The translations under genes and the position numbers were made by a program. Below, in pieces: positions 42,569 to 53,775 of a stretch of 64,000 nt of DNA. Position 1 is the stretch's first letter. Each line of letters begins with the position of its first letter. The notes beneath the pieces are model-generated. The model made no database searches. It saw only the letters and a program-made list of their open reading frames with translations, and was not told the DNA's origin. Source of the stretch: Pseudofabraea citricarpa (taxonomy: Eukaryota > Ascomycota > Leotiomycetes > Helotiales > Dermateaceae); contig JAPWGK010000017.1 of NCBI GenBank assembly GCA_029641185.1, positions 1,054,001 to 1,118,000 of the forward strand. Direction: 5' to 3'.

Positions 42569-45500
42569 TTACCCAAGAACGCCTTTCCTCAATGCTTCCA
42601 GACTAACCTCGTACCTGCCAGGACTGTGATCGAGCAGCATGCTCCCACCAAACTTGACCTCTCCGAACCGCGTCTCAACGTCTCGTACGTATTTCAGTAT
42701 CGAGCGAGTCGCCGGTCGGCCCAACCCCTTCTGTTCACCTTCCTCGCCCTTCTCGACAAATGCATGCCGCTGCAACACCGGACTTGCTTCCACAACAAAG
42801 ACTTCACCCGGCGGAAGAAGCTTACTGCTCAGCATGCTTGCTCGGAGGGATTTCAATGCTGAGTACGCCCACTTATCGTCCTCAGCCTCACCTTGCATGC
42901 CGGCTGGACGATTTCCATACCATCGGTCGGCAAAAGCGCTCGTTAATCCTGCAAATAAGCGATTGCGAACCTCACCCTTTGCCCCTGAGGGATCAGTTTT
43001 AAGAGCGAGAGCAACGGCTTGCAGATCATGCAAGATTCCAAGTGAAAGATGCGGAACGAGATCCTGTCCGTTCACAATAGTCGTAATCAACCCCCGAGTA
43101 GCAAGACGGAGAGAAGGAGAGAAAGTAGCTGGTGGACCGTATGCATAAACATGGATTGGACGACCAGCAGGTATATGAACCTGAGGAGATGCTACACCCG
43201 GATCCGTGGATGATGGTAAAAGAAGTTGTGGTCTCTGGTACTCGGAAGTAGTAACAAAAGCAGTTCCAGTTGTTGCAGGCTCAGAAATCAAGATGGCCAA
43301 AAGAGCTGTAACACCTCCACCTAAAGAATGTCCACATAGTACCAGACCATATTCAGGAAATTCCTCTAGAGCAGCCGTAATTGTAACAAGAACACGACTT
43401 GAAAGTAGACGACGAGCTGATGCATAAATTCCCTTGTGCACTTTGTATGCCTTGCCACGCCAGAAGACCTCGTCATAATCACAAGTCATATCTGCCAAGA
43501 CATCATCAAATCCCAAGGTACCGCGGCAAGTGAGAACAACAGCCTTGGATTCATGATCGAGAGAAACAAAATGGACCATAGGAACGCCGGTATTTGTGTG
43601 TCCAGTTGAGTCTGTACCTCCTTGGGGATCGACAAATGACGAGAGAAGAATCGTATCCGCCGGCAACTGTGTATGATTTGAGAAAGAGTGATGCTCATGA
43701 TGATGTCCGGTATTGATCTCTCTCGTTTGTGCTGCCGTAGAAGTAGTGATCCCCATGACTCGAAGAAAACTAGCTCCATATGATGCAGAGGCAAACTTGA
43801 CAAACCTGGTAATGTTCCTTACGATGTGATGTTGAGGGAACAGACCATCAACAAACCCAGTTCGCATCAGGGAGTCCATTGTTTCCTGACTCTCAAACGC
43901 ACTCTTCCTAGGTTGGGTGGCTAAGACCAAAGACGCGGCAGAATTATTCGTTTGTAGGGTGTATATACTTGGAACGTAAGATGTATTTCGACGATGATGG
44001 TTCTTCTGCGGCGACATAGCCGGATTCCCCGCAATACTCTTCTCTGAACGTGCTCGAAGCATGCTGCTCTGCGCCTTGAGATGGGTACGGAAGGTTGTAG
44101 GCGAGCCAGGACGTGCTTCTGCAGAATGAACAGAGTAAGTATCCGTCTGAGAAACCAAAGAATCACGCCGGCGTTCATGGATGGAATAATAACTAGTTCT
44201 TGATGGACTCCGGGGCAATTCTTGGGGTTGCATCATACCAAGATCTCGTGATGAAAAATAATTGGGATTTCCTCGTTGAGGGGCTCGAGGTGCGTCCCGC
44301 GCAGGAACGAGGGTTGATCCACGTTTCGGGACTGGCAAGTGAGATGGGATAGCTGATTTTGGAACAGGAGATGTTGTTGGCGGAATTCCCCAAGCTGGGC
44401 GTTGCTGAACAACTTTGTTTGGCACGGCCGGCGGCACAGGGACATCGGGCGTGGTCGAATCCTTATTCCAAAGATTTGCTAATGATGTTCCGGATCCTTT
44501 TCTGAGAGCATTCCGAAAAGTACCTTTCTTGTCCGATTTGCTCGGAGGCTTAGATTCAGCTTTAGCCTTCTTTGTAGAAGGAGGTTTGGAAGTGGCTGCG
44601 GAAACTTTCTTCGGAGGACCATCCACACTGCTTATAGACGATGATGAACTCATAGGCTTCCTGATTCTCTTCGGGTAAGGGGAGTTCTCCGAGCGCACCT
44701 TGGGAATAGGTAATGTCTGCATTCCGTATGGTTTGTCGCTTGGGGATTCCGATCGTATCGATGATGGTGATAGTTGACTGTTCGAAAAGGTATTCATGTC
44801 ACGAGATTGTAGGGCAGGACTTGCAATGGGTATGCTGCTGACCGGGGGCGGTGGAGCAGGTTCCTCTTCGACTTCAGGAGATAGTATGGGAGAGACAATA
44901 ATTCCCGTTTCGACAGGAGATTCTATTTCCAACTTGGTTGTTTCTGGCTCAGCTTCAGTGGGGCCTTCATGGTCACTCACTTCAATAACATCATCTGCCT
45001 CCGGACATTCGATAGCCTCCGTTGTATCAATATTGGCACCCTGAAGTTTGTTTCGAATGATGCGATAAACAACACGATAGCGGGGAATCAGCAATCCAAT
45101 CTTCTGCTCGTTCGTGAGGACTTCGCCATCCAGATCGACAGGACCGGTGTGATGAGCGTTCTCTTCAATTATCTCTACGCCAGGAGGTGGAGTCAAATCA
45201 GGAGGCTGTGTGCCCGTTATTTCAACAGTAACAGTTTTTGTAGTAGTTGTAGATGTCGTAATAGAGACAGATGCATCTGCCGGGAGAGATTGCATGATCC
45301 GTTGCTTGAGGCTGATCTCTGGGAGATCATCCTCTGAGCTCTCGTTGTCGTTATGTCCATCTCGCTCGATAGTCTCCAGAACCTCAGCTTCCCCACGGGT
45401 TGTCAAAAAGTGTGCCGAGTGCCTGGCTTTGCTGTCCCTCGTGGTGGAAGAGCCGTTCTTGTCCACGCCGATGACGTCTGCTCTTCTGCCATTGTCAAGT

Positions 45501-46225
45501 ATCACAACATCCCAGAGAACATCCTCGTATCTTCGTTCCTTGCATTCGAGATCGGTGAGCTTCCGGGACCATCGCTGAAGCAAGGCCAAGCTGCATATTC
45601 CGAGTAGTAAATCTGCCACGCTAACCTTCTCTCCTTCCTGGCCTGTTGCAGGATTTCGAAATTCGCGACGAATGAGGGTAATGATGCTCGAGATGGCTCT
45701 GGATGAATCGGTTGAGCCCAGAATGGAGTCCAAGGTGGAAAGTAGCTGGCCGGATAAATCTGAAGCCGTTGATAATGCGGTAGATGATATATAGAAGCCT
45801 GTCGAGGCAGCGAACGATATACTGGTAATAGTGGTGTGCAGGGTAGCAATACTCCTCTCCAACAGGCTCTCGGCCTCCGCTCTTCCCAACTCGCCCGTAC
45901 TCCGGGTTGTGACATCTCTTCCTGCTCTGCTGAGTATGCCTTCAATGACGGCGCGGCTCAGTTCCAAGCCGGTCAAGGTTGTGACACGGGCGCCATCGAT
46001 GAACAGTCCACCCACAAATGTGCCCAGACGGATATAGAGCGACGAAGATCGAGTAACCAGGCTCACGACGCTGGCCACGGGAGCAGGGAGAAGAGTTGCG
46101 CCCGGTCCCTGGTGGGAGTCTTGTCGGAGGGCGACGGTGGAATCTGGGAACGAGCTTGGGTCGTCATCCTGGTCCATAGCGGCTGGTTCGGTATCTGATG
46201 GTAATGGTGATGATGCTTCTATCAT
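42569..46225 (-). CDS. Class 3 lipase domain protein (diacylglycerol-lipase-like)
   Basis: A single exon encodes 1218 residues starting at the first ATG (MIEASSPLPSD). The N-terminal third has hydrophobic stretches (VASVVSLVTRSSSLYIRLGTF and VADLLLGICSLALLQRW). A long Ser/Pro-rich disordered region with basic patches follows (about 400-760). The C-terminal alpha/beta hydrolase holds VVLTCRGTLGFDDVLADMTCDY and the nucleophile elbow CGHSLGGGVTALLA (Ser about 967), then HVYAYGPPATFSP and NGQDLVPHLS, consistent with the Asp and His regions of Lipase_3. Family members hydrolyse triacyl- or diacylglycerols; the size and N-terminus recall sn1-specific diacylglycerol lipases. The ORF is single-exon and intact. 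The precise substrate and membrane topology are not determinable from sequence. Confidence 0.88.
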   Translation of the reverse strand: MIEASSPLPSDTEPAAMDQDDDPSSFPDSTVALRQDSHQGPGATLLPAPVASVVSLVTRSSSLYIRLGTFVGGLFIDGARVTTLTGLELSRAVIEGILSRAGRDVTTRSTGELGRAEAESLLERSIATLHTTITSISFAASTGFYISSTALSTASDLSGQLLSTLDSILGSTDSSRAISSIITLIRREFRNPATGQEGEKVSVADLLLGICSLALLQRWSRKLTDLECKERRYEDVLWDVVILDNGRRADVIGVDKNGSSTTRDSKARHSAHFLTTRGEAEVLETIERDGHNDNESSEDDLPEISLKQRIMQSLPADASVSITTSTTTTKTVTVEITGTQPPDLTPPPGVEIIEENAHHTGPVDLDGEVLTNEQKIGLLIPRYRVVYRIIRNKLQGANIDTTEAIECPEADDVIEVSDHEGPTEAEPETTKLEIESPVETGIIVSPILSPEVEEEPAPPPPVSSIPIASPALQSRDMNTFSNSQLSPSSIRSESPSDKPYGMQTLPIPKVRSENSPYPKRIRKPMSSSSSISSVDGPPKKVSAATSKPPSTKKAKAESKPPSKSDKKGTFRNALRKGSGTSLANLWNKDSTTPDVPVPPAVPNKVVQQRPAWGIPPTTSPVPKSAIPSHLPVPKRGSTLVPARDAPRAPQRGNPNYFSSRDLGMMQPQELPRSPSRTSYYSIHERRRDSLVSQTDTYSVHSAEARPGSPTTFRTHLKAQSSMLRARSEKSIAGNPAMSPQKNHHRRNTSYVPSIYTLQTNNSAASLVLATQPRKSAFESQETMDSLMRTGFVDGLFPQHHIVRNITRFVKFASASYGASFLRVMGITTSTAAQTREINTGHHHEHHSFSNHTQLPADTILLSSFVDPQGGTDSTGHTNTGVPMVHFVSLDHESKAVVLTCRGTLGFDDVLADMTCDYDEVFWRGKAYKVHKGIYASARRLLSSRVLVTITAALEEFPEYGLVLCGHSLGGGVTALLAILISEPATTGTAFVTTSEYQRPQLLLPSSTDPGVASPQVHIPAGRPIHVYAYGPPATFSPSLRLATRGLITTIVNGQDLVPHLSLGILHDLQAVALALKTDPSGAKGEVRNRLFAGLTSAFADRWYGNRPAGMQGEAEDDKWAYSALKSLRASMLSSKLLPPGEVFVVEASPVLQRHAFVEKGEEGEQKGLGRPATRSILKYVRDVETRFGEVKFGGSMLLDHSPGRYEVSLEALRKGVLG

Positions 46226-47271
46226 ACTCTGGTCGACGAGAATTCGAGGGTTCCATTCGAGGAGTCGTTGGCGACTTGGGGCTGGTAGGGAGCGTCTCGC
46301 AGCTGAGGATGAGGGTGAGGGTTGACGTAGGCAGGAGCGGCGTCAGGCGCTGGAATAGAGTTGAATAGCGGTATGTTGGCGCGAGGCGTGATTGTGGCAA
46401 GAGCACACAGAAGAGAATTGTTGGGGGATTGTATTTGGTCAAGTAGGTATGTGGTTGTTGATAGCAGGAACTCTATTGGCGTCTTTACGTGTCGCAAGCT
46501 GCTTTGATGGCAATGCGTCATGTACGAACCGCTGGCCTGCCTCGGCATGTGATATTGGAGGGGCGGAGGGACGGAGGGGCTTGAGAGGCTCGAAAAGGGA
46601 TTCTAGAACTTGAAGATATAAAGTTCCATGTAACCTCCCTCGTGGCAGGGCAGGGAACAGGGCAGGCTGCGATGCGAAGCTCAGGAACCGGTGGCCCAGT
46701 TGCTGATCACAATTGCATGACAAGACGATGGCAGCATTACTGTACAGTACTGCGCTGGTGGTGTGCTCCTCAGGAACCTTTTCAGTGATCTTCAGCGCAC
46801 ACCCATGCCTACCGAGGCCCTACGACTCGCTGGAGAAGCCTATCGCCGTCGGCCGATAAGCCTGAAGGGGGTGCAAGCGCAAAAGCTGATAAGCCTTGCG
46901 CAGGAACCATAATCCAGGAACGCCGCCTATTAACATCAACAACACCTCCGCCTCGCTTTTATATCTCTCGTCCCTCCAACGTAGCATATCTGTCACATTT
47001 TAATACTTAGTATGTCTCTCACATTATAATGCTTAGTATATCTGTCACATCATAATGCTTATCTCTCAACAACAAATCCTTCTCTCTATCCATTCTTTTC
47101 GACCGACTCTTCCGAACTTATCTTATCACTTCGCAAAGACTACGCTCGAGATTCTTAAATTATATACGCGTCCTCATCAAAGTTGTCACTTGTATCAATT
47201 GCATTTCGAAAACGGGCATCGAGCATTATGTCATGAATATATATTCTAATTTGTTACGAAAGACAGCCTAT
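46226..47271. promoter_or_regulatory. Lipase promoter and spacer
   Basis: About 1 kb between the lipase start and the transporter stop. No gene is supported. It carries a 26-bp triple tandem repeat at 46985-47062 and GATAAG motifs near 46855 and 46895. Confidence 0.5.
46985..47062 (+). repeat. 26-bp tandem repeat, 3 copies
   Basis: Three adjacent imperfect units at 46985-47010, 47011-47036 and 47037-47062 share a TCTGTCACAT..TAATGCTTA pattern. They lie about 210 bp beyond the transporter stop. Confidence 0.9.
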
Positions 47272-49024
47272 TTAAACCCTCTCAACCTGTGTGACTTCCT
47301 CGCGTGGCATCTTTTGCTCGGTAAGCAAGTCCGCGGCCGCCTGCTGCTCATCAGCCTCGCGCTCGCCATGTCGACCAATTTGATACCACTTGAGCGTGAA
47401 CAAGCGATCCATACTCTCGAGACTGCGACCAGCCGTCTCGGGAATGAAGAACCACGCCCACGCACCACCGAGCAGTGTGATGACGGTGAACAGCCAGAAT
47501 GTGCCTGCGGGGCCGAGTCCACCGTCGCCAGTGGGAAGGAGCATGTTGGGCACAGCACGACTGTTACCGTACTGGTTGACGAAATGGAAACACATGACCA
47601 TACTGCTGGAGATGGCACGGATGCGGAGCGGATAGATCTCAGCGTTGAGGAGGTACTGCATACTGTTCCAGCCCATGGCCCAGCCAAAGCCGGAGAGGTA
47701 GATCATGACGATGGCACCGGTGCTTGCGGATTTCTGGGTTTTGGTGAATTCTTCACCTTCAGCAAGCTGGGGAACAGCGGTCAAGAAGGCAGCAATGTAG
47801 CACATGGACAGAGCTTGGAGACCGATGCCGATACCGAGGGATCTCTTACGGCCGATGACATCAACAAGGAATAGAGCGCAGATGATGGCAGCAACAAACT
47901 TGACGACACCGAAGATGGCCGTGGCAAAGAGCTTCTCATTCTGGCCCTTGGTACCGAGTAGTGCAAAGAACTTGGGAGCGTAGATGGTGATGCTCTGAGC
48001 GCCAGACCACTGGGACAAGAGTTGGGATGCGAGACCAAGATAGATACGGTAGAAGTTGTTGGGCATAAGGAACATCTCCTTGAGGACACCGAGCCATCCT
48101 TGACCGAGAGTGGCTTCCTGCTCCTCGAGCAATTGTTGCTGGATCTCGGAGATTTCCTTGATGACATGCTCGTCATCAACGGAGAGACCACGAACGCGAG
48201 CAAGATTTGCGGTAGCCTTGTCGTCTTGACCAATCTTGACGAGGTAGCGAGGAGATTCATAGTTGAAGAACGAAAGGATCAAGATGATACCAGCAAACAT
48301 GATGTGGATGGTGGTTGGGACAACCCATTGGTTTGCGGTTCCAGTTGGGATGTGCAATTGACTTCCCCACGATGCAAAGTATGCCAACATTATACCAACA
48401 TAGACGGATCCCGAGAAGGCGCAAGTGCAAAGACCACGGACAGACTTGGGAGCAATTTCGGAGAGATAGACAGGTGCGACGACAGTGGTTTGACCAATAC
48501 CGAGACCAGCAATGAAGCGACCAGCATAGACCTGACCAAGACGACCATTGTTTGTGAGGAAGATGACAATACCGAGGATCCACAAGCAGCAGAGTTGTCG
48601 GGTAGCCCAGAGACGGCCGATACGATCGCAAAGGATGAAAGCACTATGCGTAATTAGCTTTTGATTCTCTCGGTGGTAGAGAAAGACTTACAGTCCAGCA
48701 CCTCCAACACTGCCAATTTGAACCATTGCTGAGATGTTACCCTCAACATTAGCGAGCTCGACCTCATCCAACTTGTCAAGACCAATAAGTTTGAGGAAAT
48801 GGGGTTTGGAGAGCGTTCCCGAGATAAGACCCTCGTCAACACCTATTTAATTATTAGCGACGAGACGAGATAAGTCAATTGAGAACGGCCGACATACCTC
48901 GAGCAGCTCCCATAATACCGAAAGAGAGCACGGCAAACCATAGTCGCCAATTCAAGACTTCTTTGGGGTCATCGCCCCGATTGAGTCTGAAGATGTTCTG
49001 GGGTTTTCCGCCGCCGCCTGCCAT
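47272..49024 (-). CDS. MFS sugar transporter
   Basis: Exons on the minus strand are 49024-48898, 48842-48692 and 48643-47272 (introns 55 and 48 bp), in phase, giving 549 residues. The N-terminus is cytosolic (MAGGGGKPQNIFRL) and about twelve hydrophobic helices follow. Sugar-porter signatures are present: DRIGRLWATR after helix 2, GRFIAGLGIGQTTVVAPVYLSE, SPRYLV in the central loop region, DVIGRKRSLGIGIG, and PETAGRSLESMDRLF at the end. The protein is a plasma-membrane proton symporter or facilitator of the SP family. Some features (the central loop, the SLESMDRLF ending) recall fungal quinate or hexose permeases; the substrate is not certain. It is the only transporter in the window. Confidence 0.92.
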
Positions 49025-51893
49025 TGTGCTGATTGACGAGTTGAAGTAGGGGGGGAAGAGGAAGAGTGGAAGTTGGGAGGGCGACTGGAGATGACCTGGC
49101 ACTGGGAGGTCATGAGAGGGCGAGTTCACCCTCCCTTATATATTTGGGGGAGTACAGCATTTGTCCCCAAGCTTGGCGAGCACTCCGCATCGTGGAGCCC
49201 CCAGACTCTGGTCAGGCGAGAGTCAAAGCCAGGATGGAAAACTCTATGGACGGATCGCTTGCAGGTCAAGCAGTTGTGGTGTCTTCGTAAAATTTGAGTC
49301 ATTAGATTGACCAAGTGCCCACCATGGTGGGCTGCCCAGACTTGTCATTCTTCATTCATAGGGCGAGCACGCATGGCCTGGGCTGGACGCGGAGGGAGGG
49401 GTGTTGGGGTGCTCAGGGTGCTTAAGGGTGGTAGTTGAAGGGATCGCTAGATCACCGGGCAATTCCCAAGGAAAAGCAGCCGATGGTGGTGGCAACCAGG
49501 GAAAAGCTTACAGTATCAAACGAGAGCGACATAATCCACAACCCACGGTGAGATGCTGGGCGCCCAGGCTGAAGAAGCACACAGAAGCTCTGCCGTGCGA
49601 GGTGGCTTTCCTCAGCATAGTGCTTGGTGGTGCTTGACTTGAGTGCTTGTCGCCCCCAAGATGCCCCAAGATGCCCCAAGACGGGAGTCCCTTTCTTACG
49701 TCTTCTTATTTTTTTCACCAAACGACGACAACAACACCGACAACCAGAAATGTCACGATCCCCAGGTTCGGGCTATGCTCTGCTGGAACACGAACACGCA
49801 CTACTGCTCCGCACGTACGCACTCCACAACGTGGGTGACAGATGCGACACTCCCCAGCTCCCCAGCTCTCCAACTCGCCCACCCAACCCAACCACCCACA
49901 AACCTGCTTTGGGGGCTCCAACTCCCCAAATCCCACTCCAACACCCCAAATCCCACTCCAACACTCCCATTATCATGCTCCACAGGCCCTTCGCGGTCGC
50001 CGACACAATCACATTACTGCCAAGAATGCAATGTTACCGTCTTCAGCAAGCCGAAGTCCACCCCGCGGGGTCAAGACTCGCCCTAAAAGGCATGGCACTT
50101 GGCACGTCGGTCATATTCCAGCACCGCAATTGGCCGCTCAGCAGTCCTCCGTCCCTTGTTTCGTGAAAACCTCGTCGGCTAGCATTTGGGGTGGAAAGTG
50201 CCATCTATGCCATCTCGTACAGCCTTCGCTTTCACGGCCTTTGTCCCGCTTTTTTCTCACCACGGGGTTCAGGCCGTGACAATGCTCTTCATTTCATTGG
50301 TGTTGAAGCTCCGATGAACGATAAATACACGTCTGATATCGGAATCCTTCGGCGCCAGAACAGACACTGGGGTATGGAGAGAGTCTGGGCAGTAAGTTCT
50401 GCTGGGATGTCCCATCTCCCAGTAAGCATTCAGCTTACTTTGGGCATTTTCCGACGGTCTTTGACGGGCAGCGGAAATGCAGTCTACTCATCGGAAATAC
50501 ATAACTGCCTTTAACACATCAATGCCCGCATTTAAAAGTCAGTTCATGCCAAGTTGGCCCCAAGGACGAGAACGAGCTTAGATTGCCAATTTGAAGCTTA
50601 TATAGTCTTGTCCCATCTCCATTCGAGCCCCATTCTTGTCCTCCTCCCGACTTATTGTCGTTGTGAGATGTTTTCAAGCTGACTTTGTATCTTGACTCCA
50701 TATTTCTCCAAGCCTGGGGTCGGAAGTTATCGCTACGCTATCGTTTCATCGTCCTGGATGGCTGTACTTTCTCTTCGCAGATACTTCCACAGTCAGTTGC
50801 AGCTGCAGACTGAATTACGTAGAGCTAGCAAGTGCTGGTTGTTGAGATGTACGGACGGATTGTCTCCGGACTTGCATGAATCTAAGTATTGTGTAGCGTC
50901 TTTTCGTGTCTGCTTATTTGGCTGAGGATGCCCAGCCTACCTCTACTTCCGACATCTTGACATGCCCAACCCAGCTCGGGTGCGGCGTTCGCACAATTCG
51001 ACGGGTGGGAGCCGCTGGCGGAAGCATCAGGTCAAGCCATCTACGGCTCCTGGCCGTATCGACGGGAGCAAAACCGCCAAAAAACTTTGATCAAGTTTCT
51101 ATACTCCATCCTTTGAATAAGTTGCTGAGAAAATATTCATTCTAGTGCTCTTATCTTCGCGTTTTGCTTGACTGAATAATTACGGGCTCGCTCGATGCAG
51201 GTCTCTAGCAAATGTTTTTCAGTCAACTTCATCAACCTAGCGGATACATGGTCTGCGGACTTGAAAGAGCGGCATCGCTCTGATCCTTTGATCCTCTGAT
51301 CCATTATTATTATTATTGTGGAGACCAGGTTTGAAAGCGGTTCTTATCTCAATTCTCAAGTAATTCAGTCTGTGAACCTTGTGGTCAAGGCTTCTGTGGA
51401 GTATCCCCAAGAATCTTGTTATGCATACCTCACACCATACTTACTGAATTACCTGGTCAAAGAGCATGTGCGCCACCGTTAATCGGTGCCGTTAGCCTAG
51501 CGACGAGGCATGAGTGGCGACATCAACTGCTGGACAAGGCTGGGCATGGTCAGCGCCGTGACAGATGACCTACCTGTTGTGGTTTTATTAGCTCAACAAA
51601 GTTGGATGTATCATGCGTGGCGGGGAATTGCTCTGTGTGGAGAAACAGGAAAGCTCAATCGTTTCAATCAACTTTTAGCGAGCTGGTTTGAAGAGTTATG
51701 TCGATGTTCGTGCATGTCCTTCCAATAATCACGGGTGGGCATTTCTATTGATCTGCTATTTTTCTAGTCCTCGATACAATTCGCAACTGACAAATTCTGG
51801 TCGGGTCAGATATACAGAAATCACAACGCGATTGTTAACGAAAACGTGCAGACCTTCGAATTCTACCAATATCATGACATCGAAACCCTAGTA
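49025..51893. other. 2.9 kb region without a supported gene
   Basis: After the transporter promoter this stretch has only short frames with no family features. Simple sequence is present: three CCCCAAGATG-like units near 49651-49680, a duplicated CCCCAAATCCCACTCCAACA unit near 49924-49965, and an ATT microsatellite near 51304-51318. Overlapping frames at 49624-50166 are driven by C-rich composition. Confidence 0.5.
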
Positions 51894-53271
51894 TCATGCT
51901 GTCTCTTTCAATTTGACCTCAACAATGGCTTGATTTCCAGTAGAGGCATACCATATCTTTACCAATTCCAATCCAGCCGGTTCCAAAATTTTGATGAAAT
52001 CCTTCTCGGATCTCTCCTTTCCACCGATGGCAATCATGACTGCATCCATGGCATATGCGCTCATATCTCCAGCCACTTCCGTGATGGCGGGAACCACGAT
52101 TTCTCCGATAAGTAGTCGAGAGGTAGGGCCCATTGCCGTTGCGGTATTTGACAATATTTTAATACAAATATCATCTTGGTAATTGTGCAAGATGCGACGA
52201 AGAAAATATACGTGGGCATCTATCAGATGTCAGCCAATGTCGATATATGGGTTTCCAGCGTACTTTTAACAGGCTGAGGCGTGTAAAAATCATATGCCAT
52301 CTTCTCGACGTTTGGAAGTTCAGCTTCCGAGATACTATCCAGGACTTGCGGTCTATCTTGAAGTATCATTTTAGCACCTAAATCACCTGTCTCCTTTCTA
52401 ATCAAAAGCAAAGATTGTCCCCTTCCACCTCCGATATCAACGATAAATTCTCTGTTTGGATCTCCTTGGACCTGATCCGTCAGTGACGTGAATGGGAACA
52501 TTCCAAGAGTTGGCAAGGAAGCTTCTTGTGCCATCATTGCTTTGTTGAACATATTGAAACGATCACGTGTTTCGGTCAAGACTTCATAAAATGTCAACCC
52601 TTCTCTATCGTAAGCATATGAATATGGCGTTTTCTTCAAATCCACCATGTCCTCTGCTGTGTGAGTTTTAAAATAACCAGGAAACTTCAAATATGCCTGG
52701 AACATGTTAATGCTGATTGAATTAGCAAATACCTCCGGTCCTTTTCTCAGGCTCCTCACCATAATCGGTAATATTCTATCGCCGTTCCTTCGAGGTATGC
52801 TCGAGACTTCGCTGTATGAGCATATGTGTCTTCTCCAGTCTCATCAACAATACCGATGGCCACAAGGATTCTCATCAAACGCACTGTGCTGGTTTAGCCT
52901 CTGGTTTCTGTTTTGGGGTGTAGGGTCTCACCAATAACTGAAGCGTCAAGTTTAACCTTGGTTGACAATTCTGTTGCTGTTATACTTCCTTCAATTGGCA
53001 TATTCTGGAAAACTCCATTCTCAACCATGACGTTTAGAGAAGCAGCAGTATTCATCTGTTCGTGTGAGGACATGCAGACTTGTTATTGAGAACCCATACG
53101 TACGAATGCCCACTGCCTTTGAATACTATCCATAGGATCTTCTAATTGAAGATACAAAAGTTCCGTCTGCTTCATAAGCCCGATGCGGTCTTTGCGCTCG
53201 CCATTGTAATCTTTGGCCGCCGCCAAAAGAGCCTCAGCTTGCTTGATAAGACTGGCTTTCACGTCAGACAT
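51894..53271 (-). CDS. SAM-dependent O-methyltransferase (class I-like COMT family)
   Basis: Exons on the minus strand are 53271-53104, 53055-52932, 52883-52760, 52712-52264 and 52219-51894 with introns of 44-48 bp, giving 396 residues. The third junction (GTGAGG donor, ATCAG acceptor) was chosen because it alone removes an in-frame stop and joins a typical GTAIEYYRL segment to FPGYFK. The N-terminal winged-helix dimerisation region includes SITATELSTKVKLDASVI. The SAM site reads IVDIGGGRGQSL. The catalytic region reads YFLRRILHNYQDD (His as general base), and LLIGEIVVPA follows. Such enzymes methylate hydroxyl groups of polyketide or phenolic metabolites. It lies back-to-back with a LaeA-like methyltransferase. 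Confidence 0.87.
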
Positions 53272-53775
53272 TCTGGTTTAAAGTATGTTACACAGATAAT
53301 CAAATTGAAGAAATCCTAGAGAATGATCAGGAGAAAATGGTCTTCGCTGGCGGGGAGAGGCATTCTTCCGGAAACAAGTATGCAGGCGCCTCGCTTAGTA
53401 ACACTAGGATGTCTGCTAACCAATTCCAATGGCGGATTGTACGGCATGCTTACGCTTTCTGATCAGAGTTGCATTAGCTATGCGCCATCTTTAAACTATC
53501 GCCTGTTATCTGAGGACAGAACATGTTTCGCGATGCCCCCGCTTGTTTATGCCCGTCGAAGCTCAGACGGCCGTCTTTCACTCTCATCGGTCGGAAGATC
53601 AGGTTGATAGAAACTCAAATACCCACCAAGCAGATCATCATAACCTGGTAACTGGGTACCTTGGGGAGGCATTATGTGCAATCATTCGCCGACATCCGGT
53701 ATCGAGGCCGAGGATTTTGATGTTTGTCGCCCAAGGCTTCACTCAACCTCCTGCTGATCTTTGACCAGGGGACCG
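53272..53775. promoter_or_regulatory. Divergent promoter between the two methyltransferases
   Basis: About 500 bp lie between the O-methyltransferase start and the first plausible ATG of the LaeA-like gene. No gene is supported; short frames lack family features. Confidence 0.45.

Noticed and set aside
47233..48657. Plus-strand frames of 213 and 211 codons (47233-47874, 48022-48657)
   Set aside because: They are antisense to the sugar transporter, whose frame is continuous and carries all family motifs. The opposite frames are compositional shadows.
49624..50166. Overlapping plus-strand frames up to 180 codons
   Set aside because: They arise from C-rich simple repeats (CCCCAAATCCCACTCC type); several frames are open at once, as expected for low-complexity DNA.
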